64,000 nucleotides of DNA from an uncultured Gemmatimonadota bacterium (GTDB lineage Bacteria > Gemmatimonadota > Gemmatimonadetes > Gemmatimonadales > Gemmatimonadaceae), in contig CADEFN010000002.1 in NCBI GenBank assembly GCA_902826615.1, forward strand, positions 1 through 64,000, in the 5' to 3' direction. Below are positions 9,001 to 17,243 of this stretch, one piece after another (positions within the stretch are counted from its first letter, which is position 1; each line of letters begins with the position of its first letter). Below the pieces are notes generated by a model. That model was given only the letters and a program-made list of their open reading frames with translations. It had not been told where the DNA came from and did no database searches. The position numbers and the translations under genes were made by a program.

Positions 9001-11548
9001 CTTCGTGGGTCACTGGCGCAACCACCTCGCGTCCAGTCTTCCGTACCTGGACACCGCGTGTGTGGCGTCGCTCGAAATGGGCGACTTCGAGTACGTGAAG
9101 TACTCCGCGACCTTCGAGGCATTTTACTCGGTGCTCCTGTGGCGCGACCTCGCGGCGGTGCGCGACCACTGTGATCGCCGTCGGCTGATGCTGCAGAAGG
9201 TACGAATGGAGGGAGCCTCCGGCGCCTTCATGCTGGCGCGACAGCTCGCCTTCACCTTGTCCGGCGCCAGTGATCCGGAGCGACTGGCCGGAGCAGACTT
9301 CGATGAGGAGTCGGCTCACGCGACCTGGCTGCAGCATAACGACTTCCTCTCGCTCTCCTGCCTGGCGACGACCCGGCTGCTCGTGGCGAGCCTGTACCGC
9401 CGGTCAGACGCCATTGCACTGGTCGACGCGGCGCAGCCCTTCCTGGTGGCCAATACCGGGATGTTCCTCCTCGCGGAATTTCACCTTGCGGCCGCACTGG
9501 CGTTTACCGATGCGGCCAGGGGGGCAACGCCGGAGGTCGCCGCGTCACACGTCGCGCGCGCCAGAGAGAGCCTGGCACTGCTGGACGTGTGGGCGGAAAA
9601 GAGCCCGGTGAACTTCCGGCATCGAGTCCTGCTGGTCCGCGCGGAGATCGCCGCACTGGGGCACGATCCTGCCACGGCGGGCGTCGCCGAAGTGATTCGG
9701 CTGTACGAAGCCGCCGCACTGGCCGCGCGCGAAGGGGGATTCCTCCTCCACGAAGGCATCGCGTTCGAGCGCGCTGGCGACTTCTGCGAACAGGTAGGGC
9801 TGTCGCGGTTCAGCGGGACCTTTCTCGACGATGCGATTTACGCGTTTGAGCGTCTCTCGGCGCAGCCGAAGGCGAACCTCTTGCGCCGCCGACGTGGCGT
9901 CGGTCGACACGAGGCGCACACCGAACGCGGCACACGAAGACGGAGCACACAGGCGACGATTCGCGGCGTCGACTCCGACAGCCTGCGGCGCGCCGGGCAC
10001 GCGATCTCGGAAGCCATTCGTATGGATGTGCTGCTCGCCGAGCTGATGAAAATTCTTATCGAAACGGCGGGCGCCGACCGCGGCGCGCTGATTCGTGTGA
10101 CACCCACCGGTCTTCGCGTGGCCGCGACACGCGACGCCGAGACCGACGAAGTGCAGCGTTCGGATATCGATCTCAAGGATGCAGAGTGGGTGCCGGCGAG
10201 TGTGATCCGCTATGCGCTACGCACCATGGAGCCTGTGGTGCTAAGTGACTCACCGACCGAGGGTCCCTTTCGCGATGATCCCGCGATTCGGACCGGCGGC
10301 GCCCGTTCGGTGCTGTGCATTCCCATTGTGTACCGTGGCAAGGTTGAAAGCCTGCTCTATCTGCGCAACGGACTGGCCTCCGGCGTGTTTACGCCGGATC
10401 GCATCGACGGGATCTCGCTGCTCACGGGTCAGATCGCTGTCTCGCTCAAGAACGCCGAGTTGTATGAACAACTCGAGGAACGCGTGGAAGAACGCACACA
10501 GCAGCTCGAAGTGCGTAACCAGCTCATTCGACGTGCGTTCGGGCGATACCTGAGCGACGATGTCGCATCAGCCCTGCTCGAGGCTCCAGAAGGCCTCACA
10601 CTTGGCGGGGAGCGTCGCGATGTCACCATCCTGATGGCGGACTTGCGCGGATTCACGCCGCTGACGGACCGACTCCCGCCCGAAAGCATCGTCAGTATCG
10701 TGAACACGTATCTCGGTGAGATGACCGACGTGATCTTCCGGCACGAGGGGACGATCAACGAGTTCATCGGCGATGCCATTCTCGCCATTTTTGGCGCGCC
10801 GCAACGGCAGGCCAATCATGCCGAGCGTGGTGTGGCGTGCGCCGTGGAAATGCAGATGGCGATGGATCATGTCAACGCCCGCAACCGCAAGCTCGGCCTG
10901 CCGCCTGTGGAGATGGGCGTGAGCGTGCATTCGGGCGAGGTGGTCGTGGGGAACGTGGGTTCCGAGAAACGCGCCAAGTATGGTGTGGTGGGCCGCACGG
11001 TGAACATCGCGGCACGCATCGAATCGCATTCGGTTGGCGGCCAGGTCCTCGTCTCCGAGCGGACGTTGTCGCAAGTGACCTCGCCGGTCACGACGGTGCG
11101 CCAGTTCGAGATCCAGCCCAAGGGCATTGGAGAGCCACTGAAAGTGTTCGAGGTCGCCGGCATTGTTGGCGCGAACGCACTGGTCGTACCTGAGCGCGCC
11201 GCCATCGTTGCGCCCCTCGAAACACCACTCGAGATCGGCGTCGAGGTGATCCACGGCAAGTCCACCGGGAAAGGCTTCCGGCCGGCACAGCTGACGGCGC
11301 TTTCGAGTTCCTCAGCCTCGGTCCAGACCCCTGACCGGCTCCGGGTGTTCGACAATCTCCGCGTTCGCCTGCCCGCAGTCAGCGGCGACTTGACGGATGT
11401 GTTCGCCAAGGTGATCTCTGAGGAGCGTGGGGGAGCGTTTTTCGTTCGCTTCACGTCACTGCCCCCCGAAGCGCAGGAATGGATCGACGGTATTCTGCAC
11501 ACCGCCGGTTCGCCTACCATCCTGTCGCATCAACCACCCACTCCCTGA
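6065..11548 (+). CDS. Hybrid Ser/Thr kinase, AAA-type ATPase, GAF and class III nucleotide cyclase
   Basis: I use the GTG at 6065 (GGAAG seven bases upstream), because relatives of this trifunctional kinase family begin with the GY.I.. strand seen here as LGYEITETLG; a GTG at 5981 would add 28 residues. The 1,827 residues contain, in order: a protein kinase domain (about 1-280, catalytic HKDINPDNIL, LIDFDIA, SPEQTGRVNR); a predicted ATPase with Walker A GYSGIGKSSL near 326 and Walker B VIFIDDLQWAD near 450; a long TPR-like helical region; a GAF domain near 1320-1470; a coiled linker; a class III cyclase domain near 1515-1700 (MADLRGFT and GDAILAIFG aspartates, GRTVNIAARIES); and a PilZ-like end. 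It heads a same-strand gene run. The cyclase replaces the histidine kinase that usually ends this family. Confidence 0.92.
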   Translation: MIEVLGYEITETLGDGRVTAVYRARGETGDVVLKCLVEPYPTAQQIEAYRSEFAILSRLTSPGVVRARELREAGNGLVLVMESVPGPTLRESIKRGPMPVKKFLDFARHIVATIGEVHAAGVIHKDINPDNILYDPSTGTVRLIDFDIATELPLEHIELAEVSQLEGSLPYVSPEQTGRVNRLLDSRTDLYSLGATFYEALTGKPPFESDHPMGILHGHLARHPRPLTELVPMPPVLSAIVLKLLAKDASERYQSCAGLLHDLGECDRQLRDTYTVADFPLARHDQSARFELPSRLYGRDEELRVLLGGFERVCTGQTGVLMVEGYSGIGKSSLVNAVHRPLVRERGRFIQGKFDLYRRDKPLSAFIEAFRALVVQMLVEGDTDRWKREIELALGGNIGVIAQEIPELAHIVGTVAPPPEVGAMEARNRLHLAFQRFVATVARRQSPLVIFIDDLQWADQASLLLMQAILTNPESSYLYFLGCYRGNEVGADHPLLATMESIAHVHPVERVSLPPLTREHLQALVSDAFGARKEEAAELAGVLLEKTAGNPFFAGEFLRALNRTKLFVHDAERGEWVWDAARIREQGPTENVSELMSARLGGLPAWTQEALGVAAGLGNQCEESTLAAVLATDANDVQRRLAPAIEEGVLHRARASAGRAPRYRFAHDRVQQAAYALIPEAERPALHLKVARFLLSQFEGEARDARLFDIVDHFNAARAELTSTADRTQLARLNLEAGQRATASAAFAPALRYLTTGCEASGEDRWNDEPDLARALWLDRGESEFLNGNHEASARYLSEFIEKARTPVEAMKAYAIRLASYNARGQFVDAIGIGLEALGLLGIELPSDPAEIGQMTGAELGRVKELLAHRSIESLIDLPPMQDPKLIEAIRILVTLTSTAYIGHPQMYPLIVAKQVNLSIEHGNAPQSAVSYSSYAVLNSPGGLGDLDTSYRFGELALAMLDREGKSDNVTNINFVFGTFVGHWRNHLASSLPYLDTACVASLEMGDFEYVKYSATFEAFYSVLLWRDLAAVRDHCDRRRLMLQKVRMEGASGAFMLARQLAFTLSGASDPERLAGADFDEESAHATWLQHNDFLSLSCLATTRLLVASLYRRSDAIALVDAAQPFLVANTGMFLLAEFHLAAALAFTDAARGATPEVAASHVARARESLALLDVWAEKSPVNFRHRVLLVRAEIAALGHDPATAGVAEVIRLYEAAALAAREGGFLLHEGIAFERAGDFCEQVGLSRFSGTFLDDAIYAFERLSAQPKANLLRRRRGVGRHEAHTERGTRRRSTQATIRGVDSDSLRRAGHAISEAIRMDVLLAELMKILIETAGADRGALIRVTPTGLRVAATRDAETDEVQRSDIDLKDAEWVPASVIRYALRTMEPVVLSDSPTEGPFRDDPAIRTGGARSVLCIPIVYRGKVESLLYLRNGLASGVFTPDRIDGISLLTGQIAVSLKNAELYEQLEERVEERTQQLEVRNQLIRRAFGRYLSDDVASALLEAPEGLTLGGERRDVTILMADLRGFTPLTDRLPPESIVSIVNTYLGEMTDVIFRHEGTINEFIGDAILAIFGAPQRQANHAERGVACAVEMQMAMDHVNARNRKLGLPPVEMGVSVHSGEVVVGNVGSEKRAKYGVVGRTVNIAARIESHSVGGQVLVSERTLSQVTSPVTTVRQFEIQPKGIGEPLKVFEVAGIVGANALVVPERAAIVAPLETPLEIGVEVIHGKSTGKGFRPAQLTALSSSSASVQTPDRLRVFDNLRVRLPAVSGDLTDVFAKVISEERGGAFFVRFTSLPPEAQEWIDGILHTAGSPTILSHQPPTP

Positions 11549-11556
11549 GGCCCCGC

Positions 11557-12126
11557 ATGGATCCACTCGCCACTGCCAAGGCACTGTATGCAGCATTCAA
11601 CGCGCACAACATCCCGGGCATTCTTGCCTTGTTGGAGAACAAGGTTGTGTGGGAAGCGTTCGGACCCGATTTCGCGCTGGCGATCGGCACTTTCACCGGC
11701 AAGAGCGGCGTCACCGATTTCTTTGGCAAGCTGGTAGGTCCGACCGGCCAGCAGGTCGACACGATCTTCATGCCGCAGAACTTCTACGTCGGCGGCGGCA
11801 CGGTTCACGTGACCGGATTCGAGGCCGGCAAGCTCACGAGGTTCGTGGCCAATGGTTCCGACGCCGGCAAGCAGTTCTTCAACCACTTCGACCACACCAT
11901 CTGGTTCGGTCCGAGCGGGAAGATCAGCCGTTTCCGCGCCAACTATCAGCTGGCGTTGTCCGGTCCGAACTGGGTGCAGTGGCCCCCCATGAAAGGCAAG
12001 AAGGCGAAAGCCGGGACAAAGCCGACTGGGGGAAGCAAATCGAAGGCGGCTCCGAAGTCAAAGACCGCGAAGCCGTCGAAGGTCGCGAAAACGGCCAAAC
12101 GCGCGGCATCGACAAAGCGGCGCTGA
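11557..12126 (+). CDS. NTF2/SnoaL-fold protein with histone H1-like basic tail
   Basis: The 189-residue product starts eight bases after the giant signalling gene. Residues 1-140 resemble a SnoaL-like or NTF2 fold (MDPLATAKALYAAFNAHNI, then FFGKLVG, then FRANYQLAL), a family used both as small-molecule enzymes and as binding modules. Residues from about 145 to the end are almost only Lys, Ala, Ser, Thr and Pro, like a eukaryotic histone H1 tail, with repeats such as SKAAPKSKTAKPSK. A similar tail occurs on the product of the gene at 13541. The tail suggests binding to nucleic acid or another polyanion. No signal peptide is present, so a cytoplasmic location is likely. Confidence 0.8.
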   Translation: MDPLATAKALYAAFNAHNIPGILALLENKVVWEAFGPDFALAIGTFTGKSGVTDFFGKLVGPTGQQVDTIFMPQNFYVGGGTVHVTGFEAGKLTRFVANGSDAGKQFFNHFDHTIWFGPSGKISRFRANYQLALSGPNWVQWPPMKGKKAKAGTKPTGGSKSKAAPKSKTAKPSKVAKTAKRAASTKRR

Positions 12127-12206
12127 CGCAACGTCGCACCAAACGATGTAACGCATCGCTCGGTCCAGTGCCGAGCGATGCGAGTTCCATCTCAACCGAA
12201 GCCCCC

Positions 12207-13544
12207 ATGCCAAGCCACACCTTTCGGCTGTCGATCGGCGCCGCAGTCGGCGTGATCCTGTTGCTGCCCATGGCGCGATCGACGACCGGACGAGCCGCGA
12301 CGCCAGTGCGACGCGCGGCCCCTGCGTCGGCTTCTGCGCCAGTCGTCCCCCTGGCCGCGCTGGCAAGCCTGAGTTGGCAGGTCCCAACAGACCTGCCCGC
12401 GAGTCCCACACAGTCCGACGCCGTGACGTTCGCGTGGCAATCGTTTGTCGCGCTGAATTGGCCGGCCAAGGCGGGGGCACGCGGCGTTCCGGACCAGTCG
12501 AAGCGCATCGGACAGACAGGCCCCGTGGTGTGGCAGACATGGAAGGTACCCGAGGAGATTTTCTATCCCGATGGCCGCGTGCCGCCGTCGTGGAATACGA
12601 ATGGCACCACGGTGCCGGCGCAGTGCAGGGGCTCCAACCGTCCTTTGCTGCTCGCGCGAACTACCAAAATTCCAGGCAATAGCGCGAATCAAACCGTGGA
12701 GAGCGCGAGTCGGGAGGCCGTCGGCGGGACACTCACGGACCAGCACGGCCAGCTCGCGTACTTCGAAGTCCGGATGAACCAGGCGATCTTCGACAACATT
12801 GTTGCCAAGCAATACTACAACATCCAGGGGCAGAACAAGGCCACGTCGATCCAGTTTCCGAACAACGTGATGGAAGTCAAAGCGGCATGGCGCATTCTCA
12901 CCGCCGCCGACTCCGCCGTGGCCAAGCGCTACATGCGGCAAACCGCCTGGATCTACTCGCCAGCGTCGGGCTCGACGCCGGCCCGCTGCGTGAGCAGTGA
13001 GGTGGGGCTCGTCGGCATGCATATCACGCAAAAGACCGCAAGCCGGCCTCAGTGGGTGTGGGCGACCTTTGAGCACGTCGACAACGTGCCACCGTTCCGG
13101 TCGAACAACGCCGTCCTCCCCATCCCGTACTCCTTCAACAACCCGAAGTGCCCGGTGACGCAGTGTGTGCCGAACAAGAGCACGGAGAAAAATGGCAAAC
13201 CCTCTGGCGTGCCGACGCAGGTGACTCGTGTGGTAAACATCGGGACCGCCGCACAGGCAGCCAATCCGATCTGGCAGAAGGATCTCGCCGCGGCCGTGGC
13301 TGGTTCGGCATACCAGTACTATCAGCTCATCGACGTGCAGTGGCCGCAAACGCCCTCCACGCTACCGACAGGCAACCCCACCCCCGGCCTGCTCGCCAAC
13401 ACCACGATGGAGACGTATAACGGCTCCACCAGTTCCTGCGTGAACTGCCATTTCAGGGCGCGGACACAGTCGAACAAGATCTCGTCCGACTACAGCTACA
13501 TGCTTGCGGAAGCGCACGCGCAAACGACGAGCCCACGACGATGA
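12207..13544 (+). CDS. Exported protein with single C-terminal CxxCH heme motif
   Basis: I place the start at the ATG at 12207, giving 445 residues with a signal-peptide-like N-terminus (FRLSIGAAVGVILLLPMA). No domain in the body is recognised. Conserved-looking stretches include AWQSFVALNWP and ATFEHVDNVPPF. Near the end, Cys411-x-x-Cys414-His415 (SCVNCHFRA) is a canonical c-type heme attachment site, so the protein is probably a periplasmic monoheme cytochrome or oxidoreductase. Its stop overlaps the next start as ATGA, and the pair probably works together. The distant heme axial ligand cannot be chosen from the sequence alone. Confidence 0.75.
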   Translation: MPSHTFRLSIGAAVGVILLLPMARSTTGRAATPVRRAAPASASAPVVPLAALASLSWQVPTDLPASPTQSDAVTFAWQSFVALNWPAKAGARGVPDQSKRIGQTGPVVWQTWKVPEEIFYPDGRVPPSWNTNGTTVPAQCRGSNRPLLLARTTKIPGNSANQTVESASREAVGGTLTDQHGQLAYFEVRMNQAIFDNIVAKQYYNIQGQNKATSIQFPNNVMEVKAAWRILTAADSAVAKRYMRQTAWIYSPASGSTPARCVSSEVGLVGMHITQKTASRPQWVWATFEHVDNVPPFRSNNAVLPIPYSFNNPKCPVTQCVPNKSTEKNGKPSGVPTQVTRVVNIGTAAQAANPIWQKDLAAAVAGSAYQYYQLIDVQWPQTPSTLPTGNPTPGLLANTTMETYNGSTSSCVNCHFRARTQSNKISSDYSYMLAEAHAQTTSPRR

Positions 13545-15940
13545 GCATTCTTTCCTTTCCGCGCCTGAACTTCAACGGCGTCTTCACCACGAATCCGTGC
13601 ACCGCCAACAACGACGACGTCATGGGCGCCGTCGTGAATCGCGACTCGGATACGCTCGGCCCGGACCTCAAGGGGATGACGGACGCGCAGGTGGAAGCGT
13701 TCCTGCGTGAACCGGTGAACATGTCCATCCCGGGTTCGCAGCGGTGCCTCACGTACATCCGGTCTGGCTGGAATCTCTTCGGGAATCACTTCACGACGTT
13801 CGATAACACGACGATCTGCTCAGTAGTGACCGGCCCGAACCCGGCCAATCGCTTCACGTCACCACAACAGGATCCGCTGGTCGGACAGCCCATGACCTTG
13901 CTGGGCAGCGCGACGAACGATCCCACGCGGCGCATGGCTGCGATTCTCTGCGACCTCGACTCCACGGGCCTCGTGACCACCCAGTTGTGGGTCGGTGGCA
14001 TCCAGATCGGCTCGGGGGGGCCAACGAAGATTGATCCGTCGCAGATCGCGCTGAAGGTGGACCACGACACCCGCGGCTACCAGAACTGGCTCAACTTCAT
14101 GAGCACGGTGGGGCCGTACGCGGGCGAGCAGAACTTCGTCGGTATTGGCTGCGTGATGCAGTTTGGCATTCCCAGGTCTGCGCTGCCGGCGAGCTCCCGA
14201 TTCGACTCACCGGGGCTTCGGTTGCTGCTCAAGGCGGCGCACGCCGCGCAGGGCCTCGTGGTGCGATTCCGCTGTTACGAGGTGCAGCCCGGCCTCACGA
14301 GTGACACCCTCGCCAGCACCTTCGGGCAGGGGCAATCCGTGGAGAATCCGGCCATGGGGTATCTGGTGGGGACCATCGGCGTCTGGGGAATCGGCGAGCC
14401 GGCGAGCGAGCCGGCGGGACGTGTGCTGCATCCGCCGTACCCACGGCAGGCGATGAACTGGGTGTCACAAGACGCGAGCGCCAAAGGTGGAATGCCACCC
14501 GCGCCCGAACCGTGGAACAACGCACCCGCCCTGATCGGGAACGCCGTCGCCCATGTGACACAGTCGCCACCGGTGATCTCGCTCGACCTGGTCCAGACCT
14601 TTCCCAAGTTCGGATTCCGCGATCCGGATGGACCGCAGAAGCCAACCTCACGCGGCTTCACCGCGCCCAAGGAGATGGCGAGCGTGGGGACCGTGGAGCT
14701 GGCGATCGGACCTAACGGCGCCGGGCCGATGCAACCCGTTGCGACGGTCGACTACGGACTCAACGACTACAACGACTATTTCCAGTTCGGCGGCATCGTG
14801 GACGTGCCGTACGATCCCACCCTCTACCCGAGCCTCCAGCAGGGCCGTCTGGCGCTCAATGCCACCAGCGCACCGAACGCCGGCGTCACGCTGCTCCAGG
14901 AAGAGACGGTCCGGCTCATGACGGATGACCGCGCAGCGTACATGCCGGCGGGGACGAAAAACTACACGGTGAACCTCAAGGTCTCCGAGCGCGGCGGCCC
15001 GACCAAGCAAGACACGAAGGTGTATCTGTTCGAGTACATCAACGTGATTGTGCCGGAGCCGAACAAGCCACCGAACACTCCACCGGTGTGTGCCGACGGG
15101 GTACGGCCCAACCAGACCGTCGCCCAGGAGCCGCAGCACATCCTGGCGTACCCCCGGCAAGTGGTGATTCCCGCCGGACAGGGATTCAAGGACTGGTACC
15201 CGGTCAAGATCTCGGCCAGTGGCACCGGCGCGACGATCATCGCCTATCAGCTGAAGAACAAGCCCTTCACGGGCGCCAAACAAAACGGCGTGCCGAACGT
15301 CGTTGGCGTTCCGGGCTGGTCGACCGCCACGTACTCCTCGATTCGCGTCTTTGACGACGACGACTTCTCGGCGCTGTACGCCAAAGGCGAACTGCAGTGG
15401 AAGGACGTCTATGACAAGGTCCTGCGGTATTACTACCTGATCTACCCGGTGATGTCGACGTTCATCCCGCTGAACATGCCAGACGGGCTCGTGGGTGCCG
15501 GCGCACTGGTCAAGCAGCGGATGCATCCGTGCACCGCCCCGGGATTCTATACCACGCATAACATGCCGGTCACGAGACAAATGTCGCCGGCGAAAGTGAA
15601 GCTGGTGCTCGACTTCATCAGTCAGGAGGAGAAGAAAAAAGCGACTGGCGCCCCGTCGAGCACCGCACCGAAGAAACAGAAAGCCGGGCCAAAGGTGGTC
15701 GCGAAACAACCTGCCGGAAAGAAGAAGGTCGCGAAGAAGAAGGTCGCGACCAAGGTGGTGAAGCGCAAAACCGGGAAGGCCAACGCTGCGGCAAAGCGGA
15801 GCACGGTGAAGCCGAAGACGCGACGGACCAGTGCGAAGGCCAAAGCCGGAGCGACACGGCCGGCGAAGCGGAGCAGCGCAAAACGTACCGTCGCGACTAA
15901 ACGGCCTGTGAAACGCAAGGCCGCCAGGAAGAAGCGTTAG
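13541..15940 (+). CDS. Uncharacterised 799-residue protein with histone H1-like tail
   Basis: The product begins MSILSFPRLNFNGVFTTNPC and has no signal peptide. The first roughly 690 residues appear to be a globular, mixed alpha/beta protein rich in Gly, Pro and aromatics, and no known domain is recognised. Residues 696-799 are a Lys/Arg/Ala/Thr tail of about 104 residues (for example KKKVAKKKVATKVVKRKTG), very like bacterial histone H1 homologues. The frame stays open through the tail and stops at TAG 15938-15940. The start overlaps the stop of the CxxCH gene by four bases, so the two are coupled. The function is unknown. Confidence 0.8.
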   Translation: MSILSFPRLNFNGVFTTNPCTANNDDVMGAVVNRDSDTLGPDLKGMTDAQVEAFLREPVNMSIPGSQRCLTYIRSGWNLFGNHFTTFDNTTICSVVTGPNPANRFTSPQQDPLVGQPMTLLGSATNDPTRRMAAILCDLDSTGLVTTQLWVGGIQIGSGGPTKIDPSQIALKVDHDTRGYQNWLNFMSTVGPYAGEQNFVGIGCVMQFGIPRSALPASSRFDSPGLRLLLKAAHAAQGLVVRFRCYEVQPGLTSDTLASTFGQGQSVENPAMGYLVGTIGVWGIGEPASEPAGRVLHPPYPRQAMNWVSQDASAKGGMPPAPEPWNNAPALIGNAVAHVTQSPPVISLDLVQTFPKFGFRDPDGPQKPTSRGFTAPKEMASVGTVELAIGPNGAGPMQPVATVDYGLNDYNDYFQFGGIVDVPYDPTLYPSLQQGRLALNATSAPNAGVTLLQEETVRLMTDDRAAYMPAGTKNYTVNLKVSERGGPTKQDTKVYLFEYINVIVPEPNKPPNTPPVCADGVRPNQTVAQEPQHILAYPRQVVIPAGQGFKDWYPVKISASGTGATIIAYQLKNKPFTGAKQNGVPNVVGVPGWSTATYSSIRVFDDDDFSALYAKGELQWKDVYDKVLRYYYLIYPVMSTFIPLNMPDGLVGAGALVKQRMHPCTAPGFYTTHNMPVTRQMSPAKVKLVLDFISQEEKKKATGAPSSTAPKKQKAGPKVVAKQPAGKKKVAKKKVATKVVKRKTGKANAAAKRSTVKPKTRRTSAKAKAGATRPAKRSSAKRTVATKRPVKRKAARKKR

Positions 15941-15946
15941 GCTCGC

Positions 15947-16672
15947 GTGGTGATCGACCCTTCGCCGCCTGCGGGGACGGGCCCGGCGCTTGCACCAGCA
16001 GGCGGGGTGTGGCGCTGGGTGGCACTCGCCGTGCTCATCCTCGCGCTGATCCTCGTGCCGTTCGCACTCTTCGGCGCCCAGCTCGACCAATGGAGCATGG
16101 CAGCACTTGAACGTTCGCGTTCCGATGCATGGCTGACGCGTGCCCTCGTGATCGGCCTGCTCGCGATCGACATCTTTTTCCCGGTGCCGTCGAGTGTGGT
16201 GAGCACCTTCGTCGGCGTGTCCCTGGGTCTGTGGGATGGCGCGATCACCTCAACCGTCGGCATGACCCTGGGTTGTGTGGTCGGTTACGCTTTCGGCCGC
16301 CGTTTCGGCCGCCCTGCCACTATCCGCATCATCGGCGGGCCGCAAATGGCGCGGCTCGAATCGGGGTACGCACGCTGGGGCGACTGGATTGTTGCAACTA
16401 CACGCGCCGTGCCTGTGCTGGCGGAGGCGTCCACGCTCGTCGCCGGTGCCGGACGGATGCGACCCGGCCGGTTTTTCATGATCGCGACGTGCGCCAACGC
16501 GGGTATCTCGGTGATCTATGCCGCGGTCGGTGCCTATTCTGCGAATGCCTCTTCCTTTTTGCTGGCCTTCGCCGGTGCGGTCGTCATCCCCGGTGCCGCA
16601 TTGCTGGTCGAGCGCACCTTCGCGAGTCGGGCATCCGCGGCATCGTCAGGAGCCTACGTTGACCCCAAGTGA
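15947..16672 (+). CDS. VTT (DedA/TVP38-like) domain membrane protein
   Basis: This 241-residue protein starts at GTG 15947, six bases after the preceding stop. Hydrophobic segments frame the VTT core: FFPVPSSVVSTFVGVSLGLW, then YAFGRRFGRPATIRIIGG, then RAVPVLAEASTLVAGAGRM. The proline-containing re-entrant loop and the R-x-x-P-x-x-x-E motif are typical of DedA and TMEM41/64 proteins, which act in lipid scrambling and membrane homeostasis. No strong ribosome binding site is visible close to the GTG, so translation may depend on coupling to the upstream gene. The 3' end overlaps the DinB gene by 14 bases. Confidence 0.9.
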   Translation: MVIDPSPPAGTGPALAPAGGVWRWVALAVLILALILVPFALFGAQLDQWSMAALERSRSDAWLTRALVIGLLAIDIFFPVPSSVVSTFVGVSLGLWDGAITSTVGMTLGCVVGYAFGRRFGRPATIRIIGGPQMARLESGYARWGDWIVATTRAVPVLAEASTLVAGAGRMRPGRFFMIATCANAGISVIYAAVGAYSANASSFLLAFAGAVVIPGAALLVERTFASRASAASSGAYVDPK

Positions 16673-17165
16673 GAGGACCGGAGTCACCTCCGACGAGCTC
16701 GCGCCAGAGCGTGTTCTCGAGCTCCTGGCTTCCACGCCAGGCCAGATCGCGCGTCTCGTGCGCGGTTGCCCAATCGCACTCCTGGAACGGGCGCCAGCCC
16801 CAGAGGCCTGGTCCGCCCGCGACATTGTTGCGCACCTCCGCGCGTGCGCCGACGTGTGGGGTGGCAGCATCGAGCGGATGCTCGCGGAGGACCACCCCAC
16901 CATCCGCTACGTCTCGCCCCGTGGCTGGATGCGGAAGAGTGGGTACCTGCAAGTGAGCCTCGACACTTCACTCCGGGCGTTCACCCAAACGCGGGCAAGC
17001 CTGGTCGAGACACTGGAAACGTTGACGGTGACGCAGTGGGGTCGCGGAGCAAAGGTCACCGGCACGACGGCCGGCGCCACGGCCACCGTGCTGGGCTACG
17101 CCACCCGCATGGCCGAGCACGAAGTGGGGCACCTCGCGCAGATCCACCGTACGCTCGCGCCGTGA
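16659..17165 (+). CDS. DinB family protein
   Basis: I choose the TTG at 16659 because an AGGAG site lies six bases upstream and no better start exists before the domain. The 168-residue product has the DinB four-helix layout: ELLASTPGQIARLVRG, then APEAWSARDIVAHLRACADV with the family histidine, and finally RMAEHEVGHLAQIHRTL, whose two histidines complete the usual metal site. DinB proteins include thiol-dependent transferases and metal-binding enzymes, and the reaction here cannot be deduced. It overlaps the VTT gene by 14 bases, which suggests co-transcription. Confidence 0.85.
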   Translation: MTPSERTGVTSDELAPERVLELLASTPGQIARLVRGCPIALLERAPAPEAWSARDIVAHLRACADVWGGSIERMLAEDHPTIRYVSPRGWMRKSGYLQVSLDTSLRAFTQTRASLVETLETLTVTQWGRGAKVTGTTAGATATVLGYATRMAEHEVGHLAQIHRTLAP

Positions 17166-17243
17166 ATCGCAGGTGGAGGTCGGCGACAAACCTCCTGCAT
17201 TCGTCGGCTGTCCCATCAGCGACTTCTCTCCTGAAGGTACCCT

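Noticed and set aside
12192-13349. Minus-strand open frame of 385 residues
   Set aside because: It mirrors the CxxCH protein gene, and no domain is recognisable.
15626-15937. Frameshift or low-complexity artefact as origin of the Lys-rich tail
   Set aside because: The tail uses varied Lys, Arg, Ala and Thr codons in the same frame as the body and ends in a proper stop. A similar tail occurs on a second gene nearby.
14648-16090. Minus-strand open frame of 480 residues
   Set aside because: It is antisense to the 799-residue protein and the VTT gene, and its Arg/Leu/His-rich N-terminal half simply mirrors the Lys-rich tail codons.
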